Positions 16,105-23,464 of a stretch of DNA of 44,877 nt are shown one piece after another. How positions within the stretch are numbered: position 1 is the first letter of the stretch; each line of letters opens with the position of its first letter. Origin of the DNA: JAQVEB01 sp028698105. GTDB taxonomy: Bacteria > Bacteroidota > Bacteroidia > Bacteroidales > Dysgonomonadaceae. The stretch spans positions 1 to 44,877 of the forward strand of contig CAXYYA010000032.1 in assembly GCA_964293155.1 (NCBI GenBank), written 5' to 3'. A program made the translations under genes and the position numbers. A model generated the notes under the pieces. That model worked only from the letters and a program-made list of their open reading frames with translations, made no database searches and was not told the origin of the DNA.

Positions 16105-17079
16105 ATGATAAAAGTTAGCATTGTCGGGGGCACAGGCTACACAGCGGGTGAATTGCTGCGCATTTTACTCAACCATCCGCAGGTGGAAATAGAATCGGTT
16201 ATCAGTTCTTCTTCCGTCGGGATGCCGGTTGCCGAAATGCACCGCGATCTGTTGGGCGAAACCGATTTGTGTTTTACCGATAAAATTGGGAAGCCCGATG
16301 TGATCTTTCTTTGCCTCGGACACGGTTTATCGCGAGCGTTTCTGGACGAAAGCGATATCCCGAAATCGTGTAAAATAATTGATTTAGGCAACGATTTCCG
16401 CAATCAACCCGATTATGCAGGGCGGAATTTTGTTTTCGGCTTGTGCGAACTCAACCGCGATAAAATCCGCGAAGCGGATAGCGTAGCTAATCCCGGATGC
16501 TTTGCCACGAGTATTATGCTGGCGTTGTTGCCGTTGGCATCGAAAAATCTGCTTACGGACGATGTTCATATTCACGCCATTACCGGCTCGACCGGTGCCG
16601 GAAAAAAACCATCGGAAACCACGCATTTCAGTTATCGCGACAATAATTTATCGGTGTACAAACCGTTCACGCATCAGCATTTGGAGGAAATAGGCAATAC
16701 GCTCAAAAGCGCCGGGAACGCTAACCTTCCGCAACTCAATTTCGTCCCCATGCGAGGCGATTTCACGCGCGGCATTTTCGCGAGCGTTTACACAAAATGG
16801 GACAATACGATGTCTGAACCCGAAGTAATAGATTATTACAAAAATTATTATAAGGCTTCGCCTTTTGTTTTCGTATCAGATGAACCCATCAGCCTGAAAG
16901 AAGTCGTAAACACCAACAAGGCATTGTTACACATTGAGTTTCACAACGGATATATTCACATTACCTCCATCATAGATAACCTCGTAAAAGGCGCATCGGG
17001 ACAAGCGGTGCAAAATATGAACCTGATGTTCGGGTTGGATGAAACGGAGGGGTTAAAGCTCAAAGGATCTGCATTTTAG
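16105..17079 (+). CDS. argC: N-acyl-gamma-glutamyl-phosphate reductase
   Basis: Reduces N-acylglutamyl phosphate with NADPH to the semialdehyde. The 324-residue protein starts with the nucleotide-binding motif VGGTGYTAGELLRIL and has the catalytic cysteine in NPGCFATS (Cys132). The later segments HAITGSTGAGKKPS and NFVPMRGDFTRGI are typical of the family. The TAG stop codon and following bases are the beginning of a CCCCCTAAATCCCCC repeat unit, so the repeat may have trimmed or replaced the original end of the gene. In this operon the substrate acyl group is probably succinyl. Confidence 0.95.
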   Translation: MIKVSIVGGTGYTAGELLRILLNHPQVEIESVISSSSVGMPVAEMHRDLLGETDLCFTDKIGKPDVIFLCLGHGLSRAFLDESDIPKSCKIIDLGNDFRNQPDYAGRNFVFGLCELNRDKIREADSVANPGCFATSIMLALLPLASKNLLTDDVHIHAITGSTGAGKKPSETTHFSYRDNNLSVYKPFTHQHLEEIGNTLKSAGNANLPQLNFVPMRGDFTRGIFASVYTKWDNTMSEPEVIDYYKNYYKASPFVFVSDEPISLKEVVNTNKALLHIEFHNGYIHITSIIDNLVKGASGQAVQNMNLMFGLDETEGLKLKGSAF

Positions 17080-17113
17080 CCCCCTAAATCCCCCGAAGAA
17101 GGACTTAGAAAAG
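17077..17113. repeat. CCCCCTAAATCCCCC repeat at the end of argC
   Basis: Begins with the argC stop (TAGCCCCCTAAATCCCCC) and continues GAAGAAGGACTT. The same unit occurs at the ends of argF' and argB. It lies 20 bases before the argD start. Confidence 0.7.
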
Positions 17114-17133
17114 GAATCCATTAAAGTAAAAAA

Positions 17134-18318
17134 ATGAATTCAAAAGAACAATATTCACAGCCCACATTTCCCCCCTCGGGGGGGAGTAAGGGGGGCGTAT
17201 TCGATGTTTATAGCCTGTGGCCGATTGAACCCGTAAAAGCTTTGGGCTGCAGAGTTTGGGACAAAAACGGCGTGGAATACCTCGATTTTTACGGCGGGCA
17301 CGCCGTGATTTCCATCGGGCATACGCATCCTGTGTACGTGAAAGCTGTACAAGAACAGGTGGAAAAAATCGGGTTTTACTCCAATTCGGTACAAAACAGT
17401 TTGCAAACCGAACTTGCCGAAAAACTTACCCAACAAAGCGGTTATCCCGATTACTCGATTTTTCTTTGCAATAGCGGAGCCGAAGCAAACGAAAATGCGC
17501 TCAAGCTGGCATCGTTTCACACAGGGAAGAAACGAGTAATTGCGTTTAGGGAGTCGTTTCACGGGCGCACATCGGGTGCGGTTGCCATAACCGATAATCC
17601 GGCAATTCAAGCACCTTTTAATACAGGACACGAAATTACGTTTGTGTCTCTGAACGATATCAACACCGTAACAAAAGAACTCGAAAAAGGAGATGTTGCT
17701 GCCGTGATTATCGAAGGGATTCAAGGCGTAGCCGGAATTTTCGTTCCCGAAAATGAGTTTCTGCAACAATTGGAAGTCGTTTGTAAAAAACACGATGCCG
17801 TGCTGATTCTCGACGAAATTCAATCGGGTTACGGGCGCACGGGAAAATTTTTCGCGCATCAATTCGCCAACATCCGCCCGGATATCATCACCATGGCAAA
17901 AGGCATGGGCAATGGCTTTCCAATTGGCGGCATCTTAATTTCTCCGAAATTCGAAGCAAAAAAAGGAATGTTGGGAACAACATTCGGTGGGAATCATTTG
18001 GCTTGTGCCGCCGCAATTGCTGTTCTGGATGTAATGAAAGACGAATCACTCATCGAAAATGCAGCCGAAATGGGCGATTATCTGCGAAATGAATTATCGA
18101 AATTCGGCGGTATCGAAGAAATTCGCGGCCGCGGTTTAATGCTCGGAATTGGTTTGCAAGCCGATTTTTTTGATGTTCGCAACAAATTGTTGTTCGAAAG
18201 CCATATCTTTACCGGTGGAGCCAAAAACAACGTCATGCGGTTGCTTCCCCCGCTTTCGATATCAAAAAAAGAAATTGATATTTTTTTAAAAGAACTTAAA
18301 CAATACACAACTAAATAA
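17134..18318 (+). CDS. argD: N-acylornithine aminotransferase with a repeat-encoded N-terminus
   Basis: A PLP-dependent enzyme that transaminates the N-acylglutamate semialdehyde to N-acylornithine. In 394 residues it shows YLDFYGGHAVISIGHTHP, CNSGAEANENALK, the PLP aspartate region LILDEIQSGYGRTG and the Schiff-base lysine of MAKGMGNG (Lys256). Family members normally begin just before the FDVY segment. Here about 20 extra residues precede it, including TFPPSGGSKGG, encoded by a CCCCCCTCGGGGGGG palindromic repeat. No alternative start codon exists between the ATG and FDVY, so the repeat must be translated if the gene works. Closely similar N-termini occur in ArgB and ArgE. Confidence 0.93.
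   Translation: MNSKEQYSQPTFPPSGGSKGGVFDVYSLWPIEPVKALGCRVWDKNGVEYLDFYGGHAVISIGHTHPVYVKAVQEQVEKIGFYSNSVQNSLQTELAEKLTQQSGYPDYSIFLCNSGAEANENALKLASFHTGKKRVIAFRESFHGRTSGAVAITDNPAIQAPFNTGHEITFVSLNDINTVTKELEKGDVAAVIIEGIQGVAGIFVPENEFLQQLEVVCKKHDAVLILDEIQSGYGRTGKFFAHQFANIRPDIITMAKGMGNGFPIGGILISPKFEAKKGMLGTTFGGNHLACAAAIAVLDVMKDESLIENAAEMGDYLRNELSKFGGIEEIRGRGLMLGIGLQADFFDVRNKLLFESHIFTGGAKNNVMRLLPPLSISKKEIDIFLKELKQYTTK
17157..17197. repeat. CCCCTCGGGG palindromic repeat translated in argD
   Basis: The sequence CCCCCCTCGGGGGGG followed by AGTAAGGGGGGC lies in frame within codons 9-22 of argD. It belongs to the same family as units in the first codons of argB and argE. Confidence 0.75.
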
Positions 18319-18321
18319 TTT

Positions 18322-18389
18322 AGATATTTCGCTTCGCTCAATATGACAAACTATCTTTAACCTGTCATTCTGAACGAAGTGAAGAATCT
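18322..18389. repeat. TGTCATT repeat, two half elements in reversed order, argD-argF' junction
   Basis: A right-arm type unit (AGATATTTCGCTTCGC ... ATGACA, 18322-18348) is followed by a left-arm type unit (TGTCATTCTGAACG ... GAATCT, 18363-18389). This is the opposite order to the copies around argG. The spacer between argD and argF' consists almost wholly of these units. Confidence 0.7.
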
Positions 18390-18404
18390 ACTTAACAAGC
18401 ATAT

Positions 18405-19355
18405 ATGAAACATTTCACATCCGTCCACGACATCGGCGACCTGCAAACCGCCTTACAAAAAGCAAGATACGTCAAAGAAAATCCGTTTGCCGACCAAGAG
18501 TTGGGCAAAAATAAAACCCTGATGCTCATTTTCTTTAATTCAAGTCTTCGAACCCGGTTGAGCACGCAAAAAGCAGGACTGAATCTCGGGATGAACGTTA
18601 TCGTACTCGATATCAATCAGGGAGCATGGAAACTCGAAACGGAGCGTGGCGTGATTATGGATGGCGATAAACCGGAACACATCCTCGAAGCAATTCCTGT
18701 AATGGGTGCGTATTGTGATATTATCGGTGTACGTTCGTTCGCGCAATTCGAAAACAAGGAAGACGATTACAATGAGGTTATTCTCAATCAGTTCATTCAA
18801 TATTCGGGCAAACCGGTTTTCAGTATGGAAGCTGCCACGCGGCACCCGCTGCAAAGTTTTGCCGACCTCATCACAATTGAAGAATATAAAAAGACCGCAC
18901 GTCCGAAAGTCGTTCTCACGTGGGCGCCGCATCCGCGCGCACTACCGCAAGCCGTTCCCAATTCGTTTGCCGAATGGATGAACGCCACCGATTACGAATT
19001 TGTGATCACGCATCCTGAAGGATATGAGCTGGATGAAAAGTTTGTTGGTAATGCCATTGTGGAATACGACAAGGAAAAGGCGTACAGGGATGCCGATTTT
19101 ATTTATGCCAAGAACTGGGCGGCTTACCGCGATCCAAATTACGGTAAAATTCTCTCCACAGACCGCTCGTGGACAGTGGACGCGCATAAAATGACGCTTA
19201 CTAATAATGCTTATTTTATGCATTGCCTTCCCGTGCGCAGAAATATGATCGTTACAGATGATGTAATCGAAAGTCCGCAATCCATTGTAATTCCTGAAGC
19301 GGCGAATCGGGTTGTTTCGGCACAAGCGGTACTTAAAGAAATTTTAGCCTCCTAA
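18405..19355 (+). CDS. argF': N-succinylornithine/N-acetylornithine carbamoyltransferase
   Basis: Transfers a carbamoyl group to N-acylornithine, giving N-acylcitrulline. This is the variant transcarbamylase of Bacteroidota and Xanthomonas, not the ordinary ornithine enzyme. The 316-residue protein has the carbamoyl-phosphate motif FFNSSLRTRLST (43-54), MEAATRHPLQS, and the C-terminal FMHCLPVRRN. The loop GDKPEH contains Pro90, at the same number as the proline that gives the Bacteroides fragilis enzyme its preference for the succinylated substrate; the acetyl-specific enzyme has Glu in that loop. The sequence is very close to the B. fragilis protein as I remember it. The last residues (LAS, then TAA) run into a CCTCCTAAATCCCCC repeat unit. 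Confidence 0.93.
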   Translation: MKHFTSVHDIGDLQTALQKARYVKENPFADQELGKNKTLMLIFFNSSLRTRLSTQKAGLNLGMNVIVLDINQGAWKLETERGVIMDGDKPEHILEAIPVMGAYCDIIGVRSFAQFENKEDDYNEVILNQFIQYSGKPVFSMEAATRHPLQSFADLITIEEYKKTARPKVVLTWAPHPRALPQAVPNSFAEWMNATDYEFVITHPEGYELDEKFVGNAIVEYDKEKAYRDADFIYAKNWAAYRDPNYGKILSTDRSWTVDAHKMTLTNNAYFMHCLPVRRNMIVTDDVIESPQSIVIPEAANRVVSAQAVLKEILAS

Positions 19356-19519
19356 ATCCCCCAAAAGGAGACTTTGGGGGGCTGCGATTTCCAAATCGCA
19401 GTAAAATCATAAGAATGTGAATAATAACACAAAAAATAAATATCCTCAGCCCGCACTCTCCCCCTCGGGGGGAGTTGGAGGGGGCGATTTCCCTCCTTTG
19501 GGGGGACTAAGGGGGGCGA
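19349..19519. repeat. Compound palindromic repeat spanning argF' end and argB start
   Basis: In order: CCTCCTAAATCCCCC with an inverted partner, the 18-base hairpin TGCGATTTCCAAATCGCA (19383-19400), an A-rich link with the GTG start of argB (19417), a CCCCCTCGGGGGG palindrome (from 19459), and a second CCCTCCTTTGGGGGG unit to about 19518. The first 130 bases are closely repeated at 20275-20413. Confidence 0.8.
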
Positions 19520-20283
19520 GCATTGTAAAAATCGGCGGAAACATCGTAGATGATCCCGATGCATTGAAGACATTTCTTTCTGATTTTCATCGTCTGGAAG
19601 GGCGAAAAATCCTTATTCACGGCGGCGGCGTAATGGCCACAAAAATGGCGGAACAACTCGGAATTGAAACAAAAAAAGTGGATGGCCGCCGTATTACCGA
19701 CGAAGAAACACTGAAAGTTGTTACGATGGTGTATGCCGGATGGATCAACAAAAACATCGTTGCTACGTTACAAAAAATCGGGTGTAACGCTATCGGGCTT
19801 TCGGGTGCGGATGCCAATTGCATTCCCTCCGTTCGCAGAAATCCCGAACGCATTGATTTCGGGTTCGTGGGCGACCCCAATCCCGATGCCATCAATGCTG
19901 ATTTTATTTCGCAATTGATTGAGAGTGGCATTACACCTGTTTTTTGCGCCATCACACACGACGAAAACGGCTCACTTTTAAATACCAACGCCGATACGGT
20001 GGCGTATTCATTGGCCACCGCTTTAGCCAAAAAATACGATACGACGCTCTATTATTGCTTTGAAAAGGAAGGCGTTTTAAAAGACGTAAATGAGCCAAAA
20101 AGTCTCATTTCAGCGATAAATAAACAAGAATTCAAATCGTTGAAAGAGCAGGGATTTATTGCAGACGGAATGATTCCGAAACTGGAAAATTCTTTCCGCG
20201 CTATCGAAAACGGTGTATCGGAAGTGGTAATTTTACACGCGAAAAATTTGTTAAAGAAGCGGGGAACAATATTGGCCCCCTAA
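19417..20283 (+). CDS. argB: N-acylglutamate kinase with a repeat-encoded N-terminus
   Basis: Phosphorylates N-acylglutamate with ATP. The core shows the amino-acid kinase motifs SIVKIGGNIVDD, LIHGGGVMATKMAEQLGI, then VDGRRITDEETLKVV and SGADANCI. The protein of 288 residues starts at GTG and has about 35 residues before SIVKIGG that belong to two consecutive palindromic repeat units (reading LSPSGGVGGG and PPLGGLRGA). A TTG at codon 28 is a possible alternative start that would skip most of this. The gene ends LAP followed by TAA inside another repeat unit. Both ends of the gene have therefore been rewritten by repeats while the catalytic core stays intact. Confidence 0.92.
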   Translation: MNNNTKNKYPQPALSPSGGVGGGDFPPLGGLRGASIVKIGGNIVDDPDALKTFLSDFHRLEGRKILIHGGGVMATKMAEQLGIETKKVDGRRITDEETLKVVTMVYAGWINKNIVATLQKIGCNAIGLSGADANCIPSVRRNPERIDFGFVGDPNPDAINADFISQLIESGITPVFCAITHDENGSLLNTNADTVAYSLATALAKKYDTTLYYCFEKEGVLKDVNEPKSLISAINKQEFKSLKEQGFIADGMIPKLENSFRAIENGVSEVVILHAKNLLKKRGTILAP

Positions 20284-20413
20284 ATCCCCCGAAGGGGGAC
20301 TTTTGGGAGTTGCGATTTCCAAATCGCATTAAAATTATGAGAATGTGAATAGTAATAAAAAAAATAAATATCCGCAGTCCTCACTCTCCCCCTCGGGGGG
20401 AGTTGGTGGGGGC
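20275..20413. repeat. Compound palindromic repeat spanning argB end and argE start
   Basis: Second copy of the module at 19349-19483: CCCCCTAAATCCCCC with GAAGGGGGAC, the identical hairpin TGCGATTTCCAAATCGCA (20311-20328), an A-rich link with a GTG start (20345), and CCCCCTCGGGGGGAGTTGG ending in GGGGGC at 20413. Confidence 0.8.
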
Positions 20414-21460
20414 TTGCGTCATTTAATTTCCATCCCCTCTTTTTCCGGCGAAGAAAAAGAACGGAGTGATTTTTTATGCTCCTATTTTTCAGAAAAAGGA
20501 ATAAAAACAGAGCGAATCGACAACAACATCATTGTTCGCCAACAGCATCACGATGAGAGCAAACAAACGTTAATGCTCAATTCGCATATCGACACCGTGA
20601 AACCGGCAACGAGTTACACGTTCGATCCGTTCACTCCGCCTTTTTCCGATACGCACATTTACGGTTTGGGGAGCAACGATGCGGGTGCAAGCGTGGTTTG
20701 TTTACTGCAAACCTTTCTCCATTTCTACGAAAAAGAATTGCCGTTTAATCTGATGTTGGTTTTATCATGTGAAGAAGAAAATTCCGGCCCCAACGGAATG
20801 AAAAAAGTCTGGCCGCAAATTTCCGAGACCGTTGATTTTGCCATTATCGGTGAACCGACCGGAATGCGTGCCGCCATTGCTGAGCGCGGATTACTGGTTA
20901 TTGATGGCGAAGCCAAAGGCGTGAGCGGACATGCAGCAAGAAACGAAGGAGTAAACGCACTTTACATTGCTTTGGATGATATTTCCACGATGAAATCGGT
21001 GAAATTCGACAAAATATCATCAACAATGGGCGAAGTAAAACTTACCGTTACGCAAATAAATGCCGGAACGCAGCACAACGTCGTCCCCGATAAATGCACG
21101 TTCGTTGTGGACATCCGACCAACCAACAAATATACGAACGCTGAGATTTTGGAAATCTTGCAATCAAAAGTAAAGAGCAAACTCACGGCACGAAACCTCA
21201 CCAACAAAAGTTCGGCTACGCCACCCAATCATATTTTGATGAAAACCGTAAAAGAGCTGGGCATTGAAACATACGTTTCTCCCACCACGTCGGACTGGAT
21301 GCGCATTTCGTGCCCGGCAATCAAAATGGGACCGGGCGAATCGGCTCGTTCGCATCAAGCCGATGAGTTTGTTTTGGTGGAAGAATTGGAAAAGGCATTA
21401 AACGGGTATATAGCGTTTATTGAACAAATGGCACGCTCTATTAGTTATAACATAAAATAA
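20345..21460 (+). CDS. argE: M20-family N-acylornithine/N-acylcitrulline deacylase with a repeat-encoded N-terminus
   Basis: Zinc-dependent hydrolase of the M20 family that removes the acyl group, probably from N-succinylcitrulline, freeing citrulline for ArgG. Visible motifs are LNSHIDTVKP (metal-binding His and Asp), GLGSNDAGASVV, and SCEEENSGPNG with the catalytic Glu pair, followed by the dimerisation domain around SGHAARNEGVNA and a C-terminal RSHQADEFV with a metal-ligand His. The 371-residue ORF starts at GTG. The first 23 residues, including SLSPSGGVGGG, come from the palindromic module shared with argB, and the family-like sequence begins at LRHLISIPSFSG. A TTG exactly there (20414) is an alternative start. 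Confidence 0.9.
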   Translation: MNSNKKNKYPQSSLSPSGGVGGGLRHLISIPSFSGEEKERSDFLCSYFSEKGIKTERIDNNIIVRQQHHDESKQTLMLNSHIDTVKPATSYTFDPFTPPFSDTHIYGLGSNDAGASVVCLLQTFLHFYEKELPFNLMLVLSCEEENSGPNGMKKVWPQISETVDFAIIGEPTGMRAAIAERGLLVIDGEAKGVSGHAARNEGVNALYIALDDISTMKSVKFDKISSTMGEVKLTVTQINAGTQHNVVPDKCTFVVDIRPTNKYTNAEILEILQSKVKSKLTARNLTNKSSATPPNHILMKTVKELGIETYVSPTTSDWMRISCPAIKMGPGESARSHQADEFVLVEELEKALNGYIAFIEQMARSISYNIK

Positions 21461-21484
21461 TTTTCCCATTTCGGGAACTTTTAT

Positions 21485-21492
21485 TACTTTTG
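21485..21492 (+). promoter_or_regulatory. -7 box of higBA
   Basis: TACTTTTG matches TAnnTTTG and lies 14 bases before the toxin start codon. A small hairpin TTCCC-ATTTC-GGGAA (21463-21477) lies directly upstream. It could end the argE transcript or bind the HigA repressor. Confidence 0.5.
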
Positions 21493-21505
21493 TAAAAATA
21501 CGGGT

Positions 21506-21799
21506 ATGAGAATCATCGCAAAAAAGATATTACGAGATTTTTGGGAAACTCATCCCGATTGTGAGCAACAACTGAAATCTTGGTTTCAGGAAGTGAGTAA
21601 AAGTGCTTGGAACAATCCGAACGAATTAAAAAAAGATTATCCGAGTGCAAGTATTTTGTCCGATAACCGCATTGTTTTTAACATAAAAGGGAACAACTAC
21701 AGGCTTATCGTAAAAGTAAATTATGATTATCAAATGATGTGGATCAGGTTTATTGGAACACATCAGGAATACGACAAAATTGACGCAACTAAAATTTGA
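21506..21799 (+). CDS. higB: HigB-family toxin (RelE superfamily mRNA interferase)
   Basis: A 97-residue protein of the HigB family, which cleaves mRNA on the ribosome when not bound by its antitoxin. The N-terminus MRIIAKKILRDFWETHPDCEQ and the middle WFQEVSKSAWNNPNELKKDYPSAS are typical, as is the end strand RLIVKVNYDYQMMWIRFIGTHQEYDKID. The toxin precedes the antitoxin, the usual order for hig modules. It has its own -7 box although it sits inside the arginine operon between argE and argH. The gene looks intact. Confidence 0.88.
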   Translation: MRIIAKKILRDFWETHPDCEQQLKSWFQEVSKSAWNNPNELKKDYPSASILSDNRIVFNIKGNNYRLIVKVNYDYQMMWIRFIGTHQEYDKIDATKI

Positions 21800-21804
21800 A
21801 GAAA

Positions 21805-22161
21805 ATGACCCTTAAACCGATAAAAACCGAAAAAGATTACGAACAGGCATTGCAACGGCTCGAAGCTATTTTTGATGCCAAACCCAACACTCCCGAAGGC
21901 GATGAGTTGGAAATATTGGGCATTTTAATTGACGAGTATGAACAGACACATTTTCCAATTGATATGCCCGATCCCATCGAAGCAATCAAATTCCGTATGG
22001 AACAAATGGATTATAATCAAAACGATCTGGCAAAAGTCATTGGCTTAAAAAGCCGTGCAAGCGAAGTACTGAACAGAAAGCGAAAATTATCGCTAAGTAT
22101 GATCCGCAACTTACACAGCAAAATGAATATCCCAACGGAAGTGCTCATTCAACCCTATTAA
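21805..22161 (+). CDS. higA: HigA-family antitoxin with XRE helix-turn-helix
   Basis: Neutralises HigB and probably represses the higBA promoter. From ATG 21805 the protein has 118 residues. The N-terminal part (1-60) is a helical toxin-binding region (ETEKDYEQAL-like, GDELEILGILIDEYEQ). A DNA-binding helix-turn-helix follows at about 63-112 (IKFRMEQMDYNQNDLAKVIGLKSRASEVLNRKRKLS in the translation). A TTG at 21796 is an alternative start overlapping the toxin stop. Its stop codon is only three bases before the argH start, so argH translation is likely coupled to it. Confidence 0.88.
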   Translation: MTLKPIKTEKDYEQALQRLEAIFDAKPNTPEGDELEILGILIDEYEQTHFPIDMPDPIEAIKFRMEQMDYNQNDLAKVIGLKSRASEVLNRKRKLSLSMIRNLHSKMNIPTEVLIQPY

Positions 22162-22164
22162 CAA

Positions 22165-23460
22165 ATGGCTAAAATCTGGAACAAAGGCTTCGATGCCGAT
22201 AAATTGGTGGAAAATTTCACGGTAGGAAAAGACCGCGAGTTCGATTTGCGATTAGCGAAATACGACATCATCGGTTCGATGGCGCACATAAAAATGCTCG
22301 TGAAAATCGGGTTGCTTGAAGAAGCAGAAGAAAAAACACTACGTGCAGAACTACAAAACATCCTTAACGAAGTTGAAAAAGGAGATTTTAGGCTTGATGC
22401 CGATGCTGAAGACATTCACTCGCAAATCGAAGCAATGCTAACGGAGCAATTGGGTGAAATGGGCAAGAAAATCCACTCCGGCCGTTCGCGAAACGATCAG
22501 GTGTTGGTGGATTTAAAACTATTTTTCAAGGATGAAATCCGAAAAATAAAAGCCGACGCATTACAACTTTTCGAACTACTTCAATCATTGAGCGAACAAC
22601 ACAAATCGGTTCTGCTACCCGGTTATACACACGGACAAATCGCCATGCCTTCGTCCTTCGGACTTTGGTTCGGCGCGTATGCCGAAACGCTGGTGGACGA
22701 TATGCACACGCTGGTTGCGGCGTGGAACGTTGCAAACCAAAATCCGCTCGGCTCCGCTGCCGGATACGGCAGTTCGTTTCCGCTCGACCGCGAAATGACC
22801 ACGCGCGGACTCAATTTCGAAACGATGAATTACAACGTGGTCGCCGCACAAATGGGACGCGGAAAAACCGAACGAATCCTTGCTTTCAGCATCGCGTCGT
22901 TTGCATCAACGCTCAACAAGCTGGCAGCCGATAATTGTATGTATCTTTCTGGAAACTACGGCTTTATTTCGTATCCCGACAACCTCACAACCGGCTCGAG
23001 CATTATGCCGCACAAAAAAAACCCCGATGTGTGGGAACTTATTCGTGCGCATAGCAATCGGTTGCAAAGCCTTCCCAACGAAATCGCCCTGATGACCACC
23101 AACCTACCGCTCGGCTACCACCGTGATTTTCAATTGTTAAAAGAAAATCTGTTTCCGGCGCTGGAAACGCTGCACACGTTATTCGAAATGACGCATTTTA
23201 TGCTTTCGCATATTTCGGTAAACGAACATATTTTGAACGACGAAAAATACAAATACCTTTTCACGGTAGAAAAAGTGAACGAACTGGTTTTGCAAGGCGT
23301 TCCGTTTCGCGAAGCGTACAAACAAATCGGGCACGAAGTGCAGGGAGGAACGTTTGAAGCCGATACAACGGTTAATCACACGCACGCGGGAAGTATTGGA
23401 AATTTATGCACGAAAGAGATTCGGGAGAAAATGGAAACAGCAGCAAAAAAAATCATTTAA
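22165..23460 (+). CDS. argH: Argininosuccinate lyase
   Basis: Splits argininosuccinate into arginine and fumarate, the last pathway step. The 431-residue protein carries the fumarase/aspartase superfamily signature GSSIMPHKKNPD with the catalytic serine region Ser278-Ser279, plus SGRSRNDQV and LPGYTHGQ. It is shorter than the usual 455-460 residue enzymes because the C-terminal domain is slightly abbreviated, as in other Bacteroidota. It is separated from argE by higBA and ends four bases from the convergent receptor gene, leaving no room for a separate terminator. Confidence 0.95.
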   Translation: MAKIWNKGFDADKLVENFTVGKDREFDLRLAKYDIIGSMAHIKMLVKIGLLEEAEEKTLRAELQNILNEVEKGDFRLDADAEDIHSQIEAMLTEQLGEMGKKIHSGRSRNDQVLVDLKLFFKDEIRKIKADALQLFELLQSLSEQHKSVLLPGYTHGQIAMPSSFGLWFGAYAETLVDDMHTLVAAWNVANQNPLGSAAGYGSSFPLDREMTTRGLNFETMNYNVVAAQMGRGKTERILAFSIASFASTLNKLAADNCMYLSGNYGFISYPDNLTTGSSIMPHKKNPDVWELIRAHSNRLQSLPNEIALMTTNLPLGYHRDFQLLKENLFPALETLHTLFEMTHFMLSHISVNEHILNDEKYKYLFTVEKVNELVLQGVPFREAYKQIGHEVQGGTFEADTTVNHTHAGSIGNLCTKEIREKMETAAKKII

Positions 23461-23464
23461 GGAA

